Assembly (NCBI GenBank): GCA_037446355.1
Contig: JBBIIT010000011.1
Coordinates: 10,561-74,560 of the forward strand
DNA from: Roseiarcus sp037446355
GTDB taxonomy: Bacteria > Pseudomonadota > Alphaproteobacteria > Rhizobiales > Beijerinckiaceae
Direction of reading: 5' to 3'
Length of the DNA: 64,000 nucleotides
Shown: positions 17,260 to 25,500 of the stretch, piece by piece
Position numbering within the stretch: position 1 is the first letter of the stretch
How the letters are laid out: every line of letters begins with the position of its first letter
Program-made: the position numbers and the translations under genes
The notes under the pieces: generated by a model
Told to the model about the DNA's origin: nothing
Seen by the model: only the letters and a program-made list of their open reading frames with translations
The model's database searches: none

Positions 17260-18438
17260 CTATCGTTCGACGGTCAGCGCGATGCCCATGCCGCCGCCGA
17301 TGCACAACGTCGCGAGCCCCTTCTTGGCGTCGCGGCGCGCCATTTCGTGAAGCAGCGTGACCAGCACGCGCGCGCCCGAGGCGCCGATCGGATGGCCGAT
17401 GGCGATCGCGCCGCCGTTGACGTTGACGATGGAAGGATCCCAGCCCATGTCCTTGTTGACGGCGAGCGCCTGCGCAGCGAAAGCTTCGTTGGCCTCGACG
17501 AGTTCGAGATCCTTGACGGACCAGCCCGCGCGCTCCAACGCCTTGCGCGAGGCGGGGATCGGGCCGGTGCCCATGATCGAGGGATCGACGCCCGCGGTCG
17601 CCCAGGACTTGATGCGCGCGATCGGCGCGATGCCGCGTTTCTTGGCTTCGGCCGCGGTCATGATGACCAGCGCCGCGGCGCCGTCGTTGATGCCCGAGGC
17701 GTTGCCGGCGGTGACGGTGCCGTCCTTCGAGAAGGCGGGGCGTAGCTTGGCGAGGGACTCGTAGGTCGTGCCCGGTCGGATGAACTCGTCGTCGGCGACG
17801 ACGACGTCGCCCTTGCGCGTCGTTACCGTGAACGGAACGATCTCGTCCTTGAACTTGCCGGCCTTCTGCGCCGCCTCGGCCTTGTTCTGCGAAGCGGTGG
17901 CGAAGCGGTCCTGTTCCTCGCGGGTCAACTGCCACTTGGAGGCCACGTTCTCGGCTGTGTTGCCCATGTGATAGCCGTGGAACGCGTCGGTCAGACCGTC
18001 TTTGAGCATCGTGTCGACGAACTTCAGGTCGCCCATCTTGGTGCCGTTGCGCAGATGCGCGGCGTGCTGGGCCTGCGACATCGATTCCATGCCGCCGGCG
18101 ACGATGATGCTGGCGTCGCCGTTGGCGATCTGTTGCAGGCCGAGCGCGACCGCGCGCAGGCCGCTGCCACAAAGCTGATTGATGCCGAACGCGGTCTTTT
18201 CCTGCGGCACGCCGGCCTTCATCGCCGCCTGGCGGGCCGGGTTCTGGCCCTGGCCGGAGGCAAGGATCTGCCCCAGGATCACCTCGTCGACATCGCCGGG
18301 GGCGATCTTGGCGGCATTCAAGGCGGCGGTGATGGCCGCCGCGCCCAGTTCGTGCGCTGGGGTGTTGGCGAAGGCGCCGTTGAACGATCCGACCGCGGTG
18401 CGCTTGGCGCTGGCGATGACGATTTCGGTGGCCGACAT
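17260..18438 (-). CDS. phaA: Acetyl-CoA acetyltransferase (beta-ketothiolase)
   Basis: The 392-residue biosynthetic thiolase condenses two acetyl-CoA to acetoacetyl-CoA. The active-site Cys lies in NQLCGSGLRAV, the catalytic His in GGAIAIGHPIGASGARV, and the second Cys in CIGGGMGIALTVER at the C-terminus. The ATG at 18438 gives the standard N-terminus (MSATEIVIASAKRTAVGSF) with GGGAG about 8 bases upstream. It is the first gene of phaA-phaB. The regulator gene phaR diverges from it across 275 bases, so both promoters share this spacer and are probably controlled by PhaR. Confidence 0.97.
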   Translation of the reverse strand: MSATEIVIASAKRTAVGSFNGAFANTPAHELGAAAITAALNAAKIAPGDVDEVILGQILASGQGQNPARQAAMKAGVPQEKTAFGINQLCGSGLRAVALGLQQIANGDASIIVAGGMESMSQAQHAAHLRNGTKMGDLKFVDTMLKDGLTDAFHGYHMGNTAENVASKWQLTREEQDRFATASQNKAEAAQKAGKFKDEIVPFTVTTRKGDVVVADDEFIRPGTTYESLAKLRPAFSKDGTVTAGNASGINDGAAALVIMTAAEAKKRGIAPIARIKSWATAGVDPSIMGTGPIPASRKALERAGWSVKDLELVEANEAFAAQALAVNKDMGWDPSIVNVNGGAIAIGHPIGASGARVLVTLLHEMARRDAKKGLATLCIGGGMGIALTVER

Positions 18439-18713
18439 AGGCGGGTCTCCCTGGTGGAACCTCAATAACGGCGGCCTATGGCGCGGCCGCCGAGCGTGGG
18501 TTCGTGTTCTACACGATAGCAGGGCCCGCGCCACTAGCCCTTAGACTCGAAATTGCGCCGATTTGGTCATCAAGGCGCGCAAACCGCGCCGACGACGTTC
18601 ACTTTAAGCCGCCAAACCTTTGCCGCACTGCGAAAAATCCTATTCCTCGCCAAAAAAAGCGCCTATCTTGAATAAATTCGTAAGGGCGTAGCCCTCAGTG
18701 AGATCAGCGCGTC

Positions 18714-19298
18714 ATGTCGAATTCCGCCTCGCCCGTCACGATCAAAAAATACGCAAACCGGCGGCTCTATAATACGGCGACCAGCGCTTACGTGACGCTC
18801 GCGGATCTGGCCAAGATGGTGAAGTCGGGCGAAGATTTCGTCGTATTCGACGCTAAGTCCAACGAGGAAATCACCCGCTCCGTGCTCGCGCAAATCATCT
18901 TCGAGCAGGAGGGGATCGAAGGTCAATCCTTGCTGCCGACGACGTTTCTGCGGCAACTGATCCGGTTTTACGGCGATAGCGTGCAATCGCTGCTGCCTAG
19001 CTATCTCGAATTTTCCATCGATCGCTTCACCGGCGAGCAACAGAAGATGCGCGAGGCCGCGAGCCGGGTTTTCGGCAGCGCCCCATTCTCGGCTTCCTCG
19101 TTCGAGGCGATCGAGGATCTTACCCGGAAGAACCTTGCCGCCTTCACCAAGGCGCTCGGATTGTTTTCGCCCTTCGCCGTCGCGCCGTCCGCCTCCGCGC
19201 CGCCTAAGGACGCCGCCGCGAACGCCGACATCGACGACCTGCGCGCGCAACTAACCGAGATGAAGCGCCGTCTCGACGATTTGTCGGGGAAATCCTAG
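18714..19298 (+). CDS. phaR: Polyhydroxyalkanoate synthesis repressor PhaR
   Basis: The 194-residue protein starts with the PHB/PHA accumulation regulator DNA-binding domain (VTIKKYANRRLYNTATSAYV), the hallmark of PhaR, and then the PHB-accumulation domain (about residues 50-120). In relatives it binds both DNA and PHB granules, repressing phasin and pha genes until the polymer titrates it away. The last 40 residues form a short helical or coiled tail (DDLRAQLTEMKRRLDDLSG). It diverges from phaA. Its 3' end overlaps the convergent GGDEF/EAL gene by 4 bases. Confidence 0.95.
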   Translation: MSNSASPVTIKKYANRRLYNTATSAYVTLADLAKMVKSGEDFVVFDAKSNEEITRSVLAQIIFEQEGIEGQSLLPTTFLRQLIRFYGDSVQSLLPSYLEFSIDRFTGEQQKMREAASRVFGSAPFSASSFEAIEDLTRKNLAAFTKALGLFSPFAVAPSASAPPKDAAANADIDDLRAQLTEMKRRLDDLSGKS

Positions 19299-21013
19299 GC
19301 GGAGTTGCGCATCGGCGCTGCCGGCGGGTTCGGCATCGCCTGAAGCTCCAGCCGGACCGGCGCTATGGCGTGGCCTTGCAGGTAATCGACGCCCCAGCGG
19401 GTCAACAAATTCGCGGTTTCCGCGTCCTCCACCCATTTGGCGACCGTTTCCAGGCGCAGATGCTGAGCGACCGAGGCTAGCGTGCGCACGAAGAAGCGGT
19501 CGTCGAGCGAACGTCCCAGATTCTGCACGAAGGCGCCGTCAATCTTGACCATATCGACGCCGAGCGCGCGCAGATGGCGGAACGAGGCGTGACCGGCGCC
19601 GAAATCGTCGATCGCGATCTTGGCGCCCAGATCCTTCATCGCCTGCAGCGCTTTCGCGGTATCCTCGATTTCGTCGAGGCGCTGGCGCTCGTTGATTTCG
19701 ACGATCAGTCGCCCCGCCGCGCCGAGGTTGTTGCGCAACTGACCGCGTATGCGGTCGAGCCAGGCCGGCGCCCGCAGCGCGTTGACCGAAACGTTCATCG
19801 ACAATCTTCGATCGGGCGCGGCGGCGAGCGCATCGAGCGTCAGATCGAGCACCCGCTCGTCGAGCAATTCAATGAGGCCGGCCCGCTCAGCGACGGCGAG
19901 AAATTCCGAAGGGCCGGAATGCGCGCCGTCCTCGTGGCGGATGCGCGCCAAAGCTTCCTCGAATGGGGGGAGGTTCGCGCGCGCAGGCTCGACCGGCTGG
20001 AACGCCAGAACGAGGCGACGTTCGTTGAGTGCGCCGACTATCTCGTCGGCCGCCCGCGTCTCGCGTTGGCGTGCTTCGCAGAGCGCCCGATTGGCTTCAT
20101 AGACGACGAATGGCCTCTGTTCGACCACGCTTTGCTCGAACGCTTCGTCCGCGCGCTGCAAGAGAAGATGCGCATTGCGTCCATGGCGCGGCGCCAGCGC
20201 CGCCCCGATACGAATCTGTGCGCGCAAGCCCCCGGCGGAGGTCGGGAATATGCCCTCGCCGACAACGCGCGCGAAACGCGACATCGCGACTTCGAGTTGA
20301 TCGTTGCCCGTAAGTGCGACGGCGACCGCGAATTTCCCGCCCGAAAAGCGCACGACCTTGTCGTAGGCGCGAATAGACTTGGCGAGCCGCTGGCCGACCG
20401 CGCGCACGAGTTCGTCCGCGGCGTCGTAACCTTCGCGGCGATTGACGGCGGCCAAATTGACGAGCCCGACAATGAGAACCGCGAACGAGAGTTCGGTTTG
20501 ACGGATGTCCTCGCAGCGAGCGTCGATCCAGGCGTTGAAGGCGCGGCGGGAACACAGCGTCTGCTCGAGTTGGCCGTCCGGCACAGAAGTATTGGCGATG
20601 GTCGGCGCCGTCGATCGCGAGAGAACCCGCATCACGCCGTGCGCGCGGCACGGACGCCCCAGGCTATCGGCGAACCAGCGGCCGACATCCTCGACTTCGA
20701 GCCGTTCGCCTTTGGGAGAAGCAAGAGTGTAGCGGACGCGGTAAGGCGCGCCCTGGCCGTCGTCGGCGACCAGACTATTCTGAATGGCGTGGAAACGGGA
20801 CGCATCGGATTCGCTCGATATCAGAGCGGTGAATTCGGCGCCGGTCGCGAGCCGGGCCGCGGGAAAGTCCGAAAGCGTCCTTTCGACATTCGGTCCCCAA
20901 ATCAGCGCGTCCGATACAATGTCCCAATCGTAAACGACAGCGTCGATGGCCGCCAGAATCGAGCTTGGATCGGTCGCGGCGATGCGCGAAAAATCCTCGT
21001 TGGCGGCGCGCAT
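19295..21013 (-). CDS. PAS-GGDEF-EAL domain protein with degenerate catalytic sites
   Basis: The 572-residue protein has a PAS-like N-terminus (about 1-130), a GGDEF-fold domain (about 160-320) and an EAL domain (about 330-560). The GGDEF signature reads SGGKF, so diguanylate cyclase activity is unlikely. The EAL domain keeps EALARI, SMNVSVN, IDDFGAGH, VKIDG and YLQGH, but the block usually reading AEGVE is AKWVE, replacing a conserved catalytic Glu with Lys; phosphodiesterase activity may be weak or absent. It may be a c-di-GMP receptor or a PDE activated through PAS sensing. The start is uncertain: ATG at 21013 is used; a TTG at 21142 would add 43 residues without recognisable domain. Confidence 0.85.
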   Translation of the reverse strand: MRAANEDFSRIAATDPSSILAAIDAVVYDWDIVSDALIWGPNVERTLSDFPAARLATGAEFTALISSESDASRFHAIQNSLVADDGQGAPYRVRYTLASPKGERLEVEDVGRWFADSLGRPCRAHGVMRVLSRSTAPTIANTSVPDGQLEQTLCSRRAFNAWIDARCEDIRQTELSFAVLIVGLVNLAAVNRREGYDAADELVRAVGQRLAKSIRAYDKVVRFSGGKFAVAVALTGNDQLEVAMSRFARVVGEGIFPTSAGGLRAQIRIGAALAPRHGRNAHLLLQRADEAFEQSVVEQRPFVVYEANRALCEARQRETRAADEIVGALNERRLVLAFQPVEPARANLPPFEEALARIRHEDGAHSGPSEFLAVAERAGLIELLDERVLDLTLDALAAAPDRRLSMNVSVNALRAPAWLDRIRGQLRNNLGAAGRLIVEINERQRLDEIEDTAKALQAMKDLGAKIAIDDFGAGHASFRHLRALGVDMVKIDGAFVQNLGRSLDDRFFVRTLASVAQHLRLETVAKWVEDAETANLLTRWGVDYLQGHAIAPVRLELQAMPNPPAAPMRNSA

Positions 21014-21197
21014 CGTGCGAAGGACGGGGCCTCGCGCCAGGTTCTCACCGCCTGCATCCACGCCCGCGCCCTTTTCAATCGCGCCTGTCCCGTTCGGCGC
21101 ATCCGAACTGGCGCACAAGCCCGGCGCAGCTTGCCTCGGCAAACGTTAAGGTCGCGTTGAACGGAAGGTTTATCGCGGGGTTAAACGCGCGAACATT

Positions 21198-21968
21198 TCA
21201 AAAGCGATCCTTGCGCGAACGCACTTCGGCGAAGACCATCGCGTCGTCCGCGCCAACCATGCCGACCGCCGCCTTCACGCTTTCTTGGTCGGCGCGCAGG
21301 AACGGGTTGGTCGCGAGTTCGAGCGCAATCGTGGTGGGAATTGTCGACTTTCCGGCCGCCCGAAGCTCGGAGACGGTCCTGGCGCGTTCGACGAGCGCCG
21401 CATTGTCCGGCTCGATCGTCAGAGCGAAGCGCGCATTGGCCTCGGTGTATTCGTGACCGCAATAGACCTGGGTTTCGCCGGGCAACTGGGCAAGCTTGGA
21501 CAGCGAGTTCCACATGACCGGCAACGGTGTTTCAAATACGCGCCCGCATCCGAGCGAAAAAAGCGTGTCCCCGCAAAACGCGATCTCGTCGTCCTCGAAC
21601 CAGTAGACGACGTGACCGGCGGTGTGGCCGGGCGTCTCAATAACCTTCGCCTCAAGGCCGCCGACGCGCACGCGCGCGTTCTCCTCCACCGCGACGTCGA
21701 GCGAACCGATGCGCGCGGCCTCGTGGGCCGGGCCGACGACGCGCAGCTTCGGATATTTGGCTTTGAGCCCGGGCAGGCCTTGAGTGTGGTCGGCGTGGTG
21801 ATGCGTGACGAGGAGATCGGTCAGGCCCCAGCCTTGCGATCGCGCGGCGGCGATCACGGCGTCCGCATCGGGCGCATCGATCGCCGCGGTCGCGCCGGTG
21901 TCCGAGTCATGGATGAGGGCGCCGTAGTTGTCCTTCAGGCACAGGAACTGAAACACGTGCGTCGCCAT
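21198..21968 (-). CDS. gloB: Hydroxyacylglutathione hydrolase (glyoxalase II)
   Basis: The 256-residue metallo-beta-lactamase-fold enzyme hydrolyses S-D-lactoylglutathione to D-lactate and glutathione. The metal-binding motif THHHADHTQG is present, with further ligand motifs ETPGHTAGHVVYW and CGHEYTEANARFAL, the latter characteristic of glyoxalase II. The length is normal. It diverges from a class I methyltransferase gene with a 118-base spacer, an arrangement frequent in Rhizobiales. With Gor and GST in the window it belongs to glutathione-based detoxification. Confidence 0.95.
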   Translation of the reverse strand: MATHVFQFLCLKDNYGALIHDSDTGATAAIDAPDADAVIAAARSQGWGLTDLLVTHHHADHTQGLPGLKAKYPKLRVVGPAHEAARIGSLDVAVEENARVRVGGLEAKVIETPGHTAGHVVYWFEDDEIAFCGDTLFSLGCGRVFETPLPVMWNSLSKLAQLPGETQVYCGHEYTEANARFALTIEPDNAALVERARTVSELRAAGKSTIPTTIALELATNPFLRADQESVKAAVGMVGADDAMVFAEVRSRKDRF

Positions 21969-22086
21969 GGCGCTGGGCTCCTAGGAAGTTGGGGTTCGCG
22001 CCGGTGATACCCTTTCGCATGCGGTATGGCTATGCTGCGGGACGAGGCTTCGCCGGCTCGAATCTCCCCGGCGCGGATATGTCCCC

Positions 22087-22863
22087 ATGACGCTCGACGT
22101 CAACGATCTCCAGACCTTTTACGCCTCCCCGCTCGGGGAAGTCGCGCGGCGTCTGATCGGTCGCGTGTTGCGCGCGCGCTGGGAGAACTGCGCAGGGCTG
22201 GCGGTGCTAGGCCTCGGGTATGGCGGTCCCTATCTCGACCGCTTCCGCGACGAAGCGAGCCGCACGTTCGCGTTCATGCCCGCCGCGCAGGGCGTCGTGA
22301 ATTGGCCGCCCGGCGAGCGTTCGGCTTCGGCGCTGATCGACGGCGAGATGCTGCCGCTACCCGACGCCAGCGTCGAGCGCGTCCTGGTGGCGCACGCGCT
22401 CGAGACCGCCGAACATCCGAGCGCCGTTCTCGAGGAAGTTTGGCGCGTGCTCGCGCCCGGCGGGCGGGCGATCTTCGTCGTCCCGTCGCGGCGTGGGGTT
22501 TGGGCGCGGGTCGACGGCAATCCGTTCGGTTATGGGCAGCCGTTCTCGAGGGGGCAGTTGCGCGACCTCATCCGCGACGCGCTGTTCTCGCCGCTGTTCT
22601 GGGGCGAGGCGCTCTACGCGCCCCCGTTCCGTAGCCGGTTCGTGGTCAATTCCGCGCCAGCGATCGAGCGCATCGGCGCCGCGCTTGGCCTGCCGTTCGC
22701 CGGCGTTCACATCGTCGAGGCGACCAAACAGGTCTACCGGCCGGTCGCCGTTCGGCGGCTCGCGCGCCGCGCGCCGATCGCCATTGAGCCGGTGCTCGCG
22801 CCGACCGCGCGCCGCGACGCGCCGACATCGGCGATTGGCGCCGCCCATGGAACGTGCTTTTAA
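22087..22863 (+). CDS. Class I SAM-dependent methyltransferase
   Basis: The 258-residue protein has a degenerate motif I (LGLGYGGPYLDRF) and the typical post-motif block LAPGGRAIFVVPSRRGVWAR, with the acidic region DGEMLPLPDASVERVLVAH. This matches the uncharacterised methyltransferases encoded divergently from gloB in Rhizobiales. The substrate is unknown; a link to glyoxal detoxification is only positional. The glycine-rich SAM loop is unusual (GLGYGG instead of GxGxG), so SAM binding is probable rather than proven. The next gene, gpmA, starts 33 bases after its stop codon on the same strand. Confidence 0.85.
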   Translation: MTLDVNDLQTFYASPLGEVARRLIGRVLRARWENCAGLAVLGLGYGGPYLDRFRDEASRTFAFMPAAQGVVNWPPGERSASALIDGEMLPLPDASVERVLVAHALETAEHPSAVLEEVWRVLAPGGRAIFVVPSRRGVWARVDGNPFGYGQPFSRGQLRDLIRDALFSPLFWGEALYAPPFRSRFVVNSAPAIERIGAALGLPFAGVHIVEATKQVYRPVAVRRLARRAPIAIEPVLAPTARRDAPTSAIGAAHGTCF

Positions 22864-22895
22864 GCCGCGCGAACTCCAACAACGGATTGCCCGCG

Positions 22896-23549
22896 ATGTC
22901 CACGCCCCTTCTGGTTTTGCTGCGCCACGGTCAGAGCGAATGGAACCTGAAGAATCTGTTCACCGGCTGGAAGGATCCCGACCTCACGCCCCAGGGCGTG
23001 GAGGAAGCGAAGGCGGCGGGTCAACGCTTGAAAGCCCGCGGCATCGCCTTCGACAGGTGCTTCACTTCGGCGTTGACGCGCGCGCAGCACACTCTCGACC
23101 TCACACTCGCCGAGCTTGGGCAGACGGGACTGCCGATTGCCCGCGACCAGGCGCTGAACGAACGCGATTACGGCGATCTTTGCGGTCTCAACAAGGATGA
23201 CGCGCGCAAGCGTTGGGGCGAGGAGCAGGTGCATCGGTGGCGGCGCAGCTACGACGTGCAACCGCCCGGCGGCGAAAGCCTGAAGGACACCGTCGCACGC
23301 GCCCTGCCCTATTACTGCCAGCACATCTTGCCCGCCGTGCTGCGGGGCGAGCGCGTGCTCGTCGCCGCGCACGGCAATTCACTGCGCGCGCTGGTGATGG
23401 TGCTCGATCGCCTGACGCCCGAAACCATCCCCGCGATGGAACTCGCGACCGGCGTGCCGCTGGTCTATCGCCTCAAGCCCGATTCGACAGTGCTCTCAAA
23501 AGACGTGCTGACAGACTGCAGTCTGCCGGAGCCGCGTGGGGTGAGCTAG
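22896..23549 (+). CDS. gpmA: 2,3-bisphosphoglycerate-dependent phosphoglycerate mutase
   Basis: The 217-residue cytoplasmic enzyme interconverts 3- and 2-phosphoglycerate. The phosphohistidine motif LLRHGQSEWNLKNLFTGW, the catalytic LNERDYGDLCG and the second His in AAHGNSLRALVM are all intact. The ATG at 22896 (MSTPLLVLLRHG) is preferred over an upstream start at 22854, because the resulting N-terminus is the family standard; the ribosome site is weak. It follows the methyltransferase on the same strand and precedes a small exported protein gene by 37 bases. Confidence 0.96.
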   Translation: MSTPLLVLLRHGQSEWNLKNLFTGWKDPDLTPQGVEEAKAAGQRLKARGIAFDRCFTSALTRAQHTLDLTLAELGQTGLPIARDQALNERDYGDLCGLNKDDARKRWGEEQVHRWRRSYDVQPPGGESLKDTVARALPYYCQHILPAVLRGERVLVAAHGNSLRALVMVLDRLTPETIPAMELATGVPLVYRLKPDSTVLSKDVLTDCSLPEPRGVS

Positions 23550-23586
23550 ACTGTTCATCGTGATTCGCTTCAAGCGGGGCTTTGCG

Positions 23587-24009
23587 ATGCGGGCTTGGAA
23601 ATTCGCGTTCTGCGCGACGGCGCTGGCGGCGACGGGCGCGGCGGCGGCCGATAGCCGTTGGGAGTTCCTGGCCGCGCCGCAGATCAATCTGTCGCTGGTC
23701 TACCGATTGGATAAACTGACCGGCGACGTGATCGCCTGCCAATACGCCCACAGTCCCGGCAAGAGCGACGTCGAACCCGGCGCCTATGGGGTGACGTCAT
23801 GTTATCGCGGAGGCGACGGCGCGACCAAGCAGGATCCGGGCGACTACGGACTTATTGCGACGCGCCACGAACAGGAAGGCGGCGTGTTTCGCGTCGATTA
23901 CCGCACTGGCGCGCTCAGCATCTGCTATCTTTATTTTCAGCGAGAAAAGCAGAGCGAGCGCGAGGTGGTCGTCGACCAGTACGTCGTCTGCACCGCGCCC
24001 TACAAATAA
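23587..24009 (+). CDS. Hypothetical exported protein with repeated strand motif
   Basis: The 140-residue protein has a Sec signal peptide (KFAFCATALAATGAAAA) and no recognised family. Two segments resemble each other: VYRLDKLTGDVIACQY and VFRVDYRTGALSICYLY, both of the form 'V-x-R-x-D-x-x-T-G-x-x-x-x-C', which suggests an internal duplication of a beta-hairpin that shows a Cys in each copy. A GTG at 23560 could extend it by 9 residues, but the ATG at 23587 gives a better signal peptide. It sits 37 bases after gpmA and may be co-transcribed, though no functional link is apparent. Confidence 0.75.
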   Translation: MRAWKFAFCATALAATGAAAADSRWEFLAAPQINLSLVYRLDKLTGDVIACQYAHSPGKSDVEPGAYGVTSCYRGGDGATKQDPGDYGLIATRHEQEGGVFRVDYRTGALSICYLYFQREKQSEREVVVDQYVVCTAPYK

Positions 24010-24021
24010 GTCGGCCGCGAA

Positions 24022-24264
24022 TCAGCGCTTCGGTGGGTCGATCGATCGCCCGTCGCATTGGTAGGAGCCGCCGCCGCGCCCTTGTGAAACCCATGCGCAG
24101 CCCTCGTGCGCCGTGTTCGCCCCCGATGGCGCCGCGGCGATGCTGCCGGCGACCGAAGCCGGCGCATTGAACGAATAGGGCGAGATTCCGCCTGTTCCCG
24201 TGAATTGAGCCCAAGCGTCGCCGGACAATGAGGACAGCGCCAGTGCGAGAATCAGCCTGCGCAT
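24022..24264 (-). CDS. Hypothetical small exported protein (80 aa)
   Basis: The 80-residue product starts with a clear signal peptide (RRLILALALSSLSGDAWA) and continues as a Gly/Ala/Ser-rich mature region with two Cys (EGCAWVSQ, YQCDGRS), which could form one disulfide. GGGAGA lies 6 bases before the ATG. I recognise no family. It is close to the first assembly gap (24291), so anything immediately upstream is unseen. Its 3' end faces the 140-residue exported protein gene across 12 bases. Confidence 0.65.
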   Translation of the reverse strand: MRRLILALALSSLSGDAWAQFTGTGGISPYSFNAPASVAGSIAAAPSGANTAHEGCAWVSQGRGGGSYQCDGRSIDPPKR

Positions 24265-24290
24265 GTGATTTCTCCCGTCGCTGACGGATT

Positions 24291-24390
24291 NNNNNNNNNN
24301 NNNNNNNNNNNNNNNNNNNNNNNNNNNNNNNNNNNNNNNNNNNNNNNNNNNNNNNNNNNNNNNNNNNNNNNNNNNNNNNNNNNNNNNNNN
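24291..24390. other. Assembly gap (100 N)
   Basis: One hundred N, a round number that usually marks a scaffold join of unknown true size. It removes the 3' end of the VOC family gene on its right and the upstream DNA of the 80-aa exported protein on its left. No inference about spacing should be made across it. Confidence 0.99.
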
Positions 24391-24626
24391 GCGTCGACCG
24401 CCGCGTCGTTCGCCAGCGCGAAGGCGATTTCCGAACCGCCCGGGGCGTCGGCTTTGGGCGCGACGCCGTCGCGGCGCCACAGGCCCAACATCAAGCCGGG
24501 GCCCGCAGGAAGCATGGCGAAAGTCGGCGAGGAATCGACCGCTCGCCGACCGAGCGCCTGAGCATAAAAGGCTTCGCTGGCGGCGACGTTCTCGACATAG
24601 AGGATGATGAAAGCGATGTCCGACAT
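24391..24626 (-). CDS. VOC family (glyoxalase/bleomycin-resistance-like) protein, 3' truncated by gap
   Basis: About 78 residues are visible from the start (AFIILYVENVAASEAFYAQA) to the gap edge, about two thirds of a typical 120-residue VOC single-domain protein. The pattern 'h-x-x-V-x-D-x-x-A-x-x-F-Y' with VENVAASEAFYAQALG matches the N-terminal half of VOC proteins. The first metal ligand position usually held by His reads Ile/Phe here, so metal binding is unclear. AGGAG precedes the ATG by 7 bases. The C-terminus lies in the N run. Confidence 0.75.
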
Positions 24627-24671
24627 GGGCGGCTCCTGTTGCGCACGGGAGCAGCCTACGCGCATCCACTG

Positions 24672-24935
24672 TCAATATTTGTCAGCAGTCGTTTGGGCGG
24701 GACCGAGAAAGTAGGGCTCTACGGCGCCGGTGAGGCGAATCGTCAGCGGATTGCCTTTGCGATCGCGGGTCTTGCCGACCGGCGCGCGGACCCAGTTCTC
24801 GCTGACGCAATATTCTTCGATGTCGACCCGCTCTTGCCCCTTGAACCGAATGCCGACGCCGCGCGAGAGCGCCGCCTCGTCGTAATACGGGCTCTTCGGG
24901 TCGACGCTGAGTCGATCGGGCGGCTGGTCGGTCAT
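24672..24935 (-). CDS. DUF3297 family protein
   Basis: The 87-residue cytoplasmic protein matches DUF3297: the sequence begins with DRLSVDPKSPYYDEA and contains RGVGIRFKGQERVDIEEYC and PLTIRLTGAVEPY, the family hallmarks. Some databases carry this family as 'glutathione peroxidase' without good evidence, and I see no catalytic selenocysteine- or Cys-peroxidase motif. It is on the same strand as rpsT and 56 bases downstream of it, so it may be read from the rpsT promoter. Confidence 0.85.
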   Translation of the reverse strand: MTDQPPDRLSVDPKSPYYDEAALSRGVGIRFKGQERVDIEEYCVSENWVRAPVGKTRDRKGNPLTIRLTGAVEPYFLGPAQTTADKY

Positions 24936-24991
24936 GCCGGCATCGTTCCGGGGCGGGCGTCTAGCCTCTTCGGCGCCGCCGCGCCCGCGGC

Positions 24992-25258
24992 TTAGCTCGC
25001 GAGGGCCTTGACGCGCTTGGTGAGGCGCGAAATCTTCCGCGAGGCGGTGTTCTTGTGCAGGATGCCCTTTTGCGCGGCGCGCGCGACCAAAGGCTCGGCT
25101 TCATGCAGAGCCGTGGCGGCGCCGGTGGCGTCCTTGGCGGCGATCGCTTCCTCGACCTTGCGTACGAAGGTGCGCATTTCGCTGCGGCGCGACTTGTTGA
25201 CCGCCGTGCGGCGCTCGATCTTGCGGACGGCCTTCTGGGCCGACTTTGTATTGGCCAT
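24992..25258 (-). CDS. rpsT: 30S ribosomal protein S20
   Basis: The 88-residue Lys/Arg/Ala-rich protein matches S20 throughout: MANTKSAQKAVRKIERRTAV at the start, EAIAAKDATGAATALHEAEP in the middle and the conserved GILHKNTASRKISRLTKRV near the end. S20 binds 16S rRNA early in 30S assembly. The ATG at 25258 gives the exact family N-terminus. The gene diverges from a glutamine amidotransferase gene with 242 bases between them. In several alphaproteobacteria rpsT lies beside dnaA, which is not the case here. Confidence 0.97.
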   Translation of the reverse strand: MANTKSAQKAVRKIERRTAVNKSRRSEMRTFVRKVEEAIAAKDATGAATALHEAEPLVARAAQKGILHKNTASRKISRLTKRVKALAS

Positions 25259-25500
25259 GTAACTCAACCCTTCCCCAGCGCCGGGCGAATCTCGCCTGCG
25301 CTCAAAACCCATCGGGCCGGAAACCCGCCCAGCCTGTCGGCGCGGCTTATAGACGCGCGCGCCCCACAACGTCAACCGCGACAGCGCAAATTCGGCTGGT
25401 GAAAAAATTATGACGATGTTAACGCAACTGGCACGACATTTGTTTGGCATCGGACAATTTCGTCGCATCGCGCCAGCCGGGGCTGGCCACGGGGATCGAG

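Noticed and set aside
18439..18713. PhaR operator in the phaA-phaR spacer
   Set aside because: TGC-type half sites occur (for example near 18620) but no clear palindrome could be fixed by eye, so no site is annotated.
21146..21160. CtrA-like box TTAA-N7-TTGA upstream of the GGDEF/EAL gene
   Set aside because: One mismatch to TTAA-N7-TTAA in a short motif is expected by chance; ChpT elsewhere in the window is not enough support.
25259..25500. Chromosome origin near rpsT
   Set aside because: rpsT lies near dnaA in some relatives, but I saw no DnaA boxes (TTATCCACA-like) and no dnaA here.
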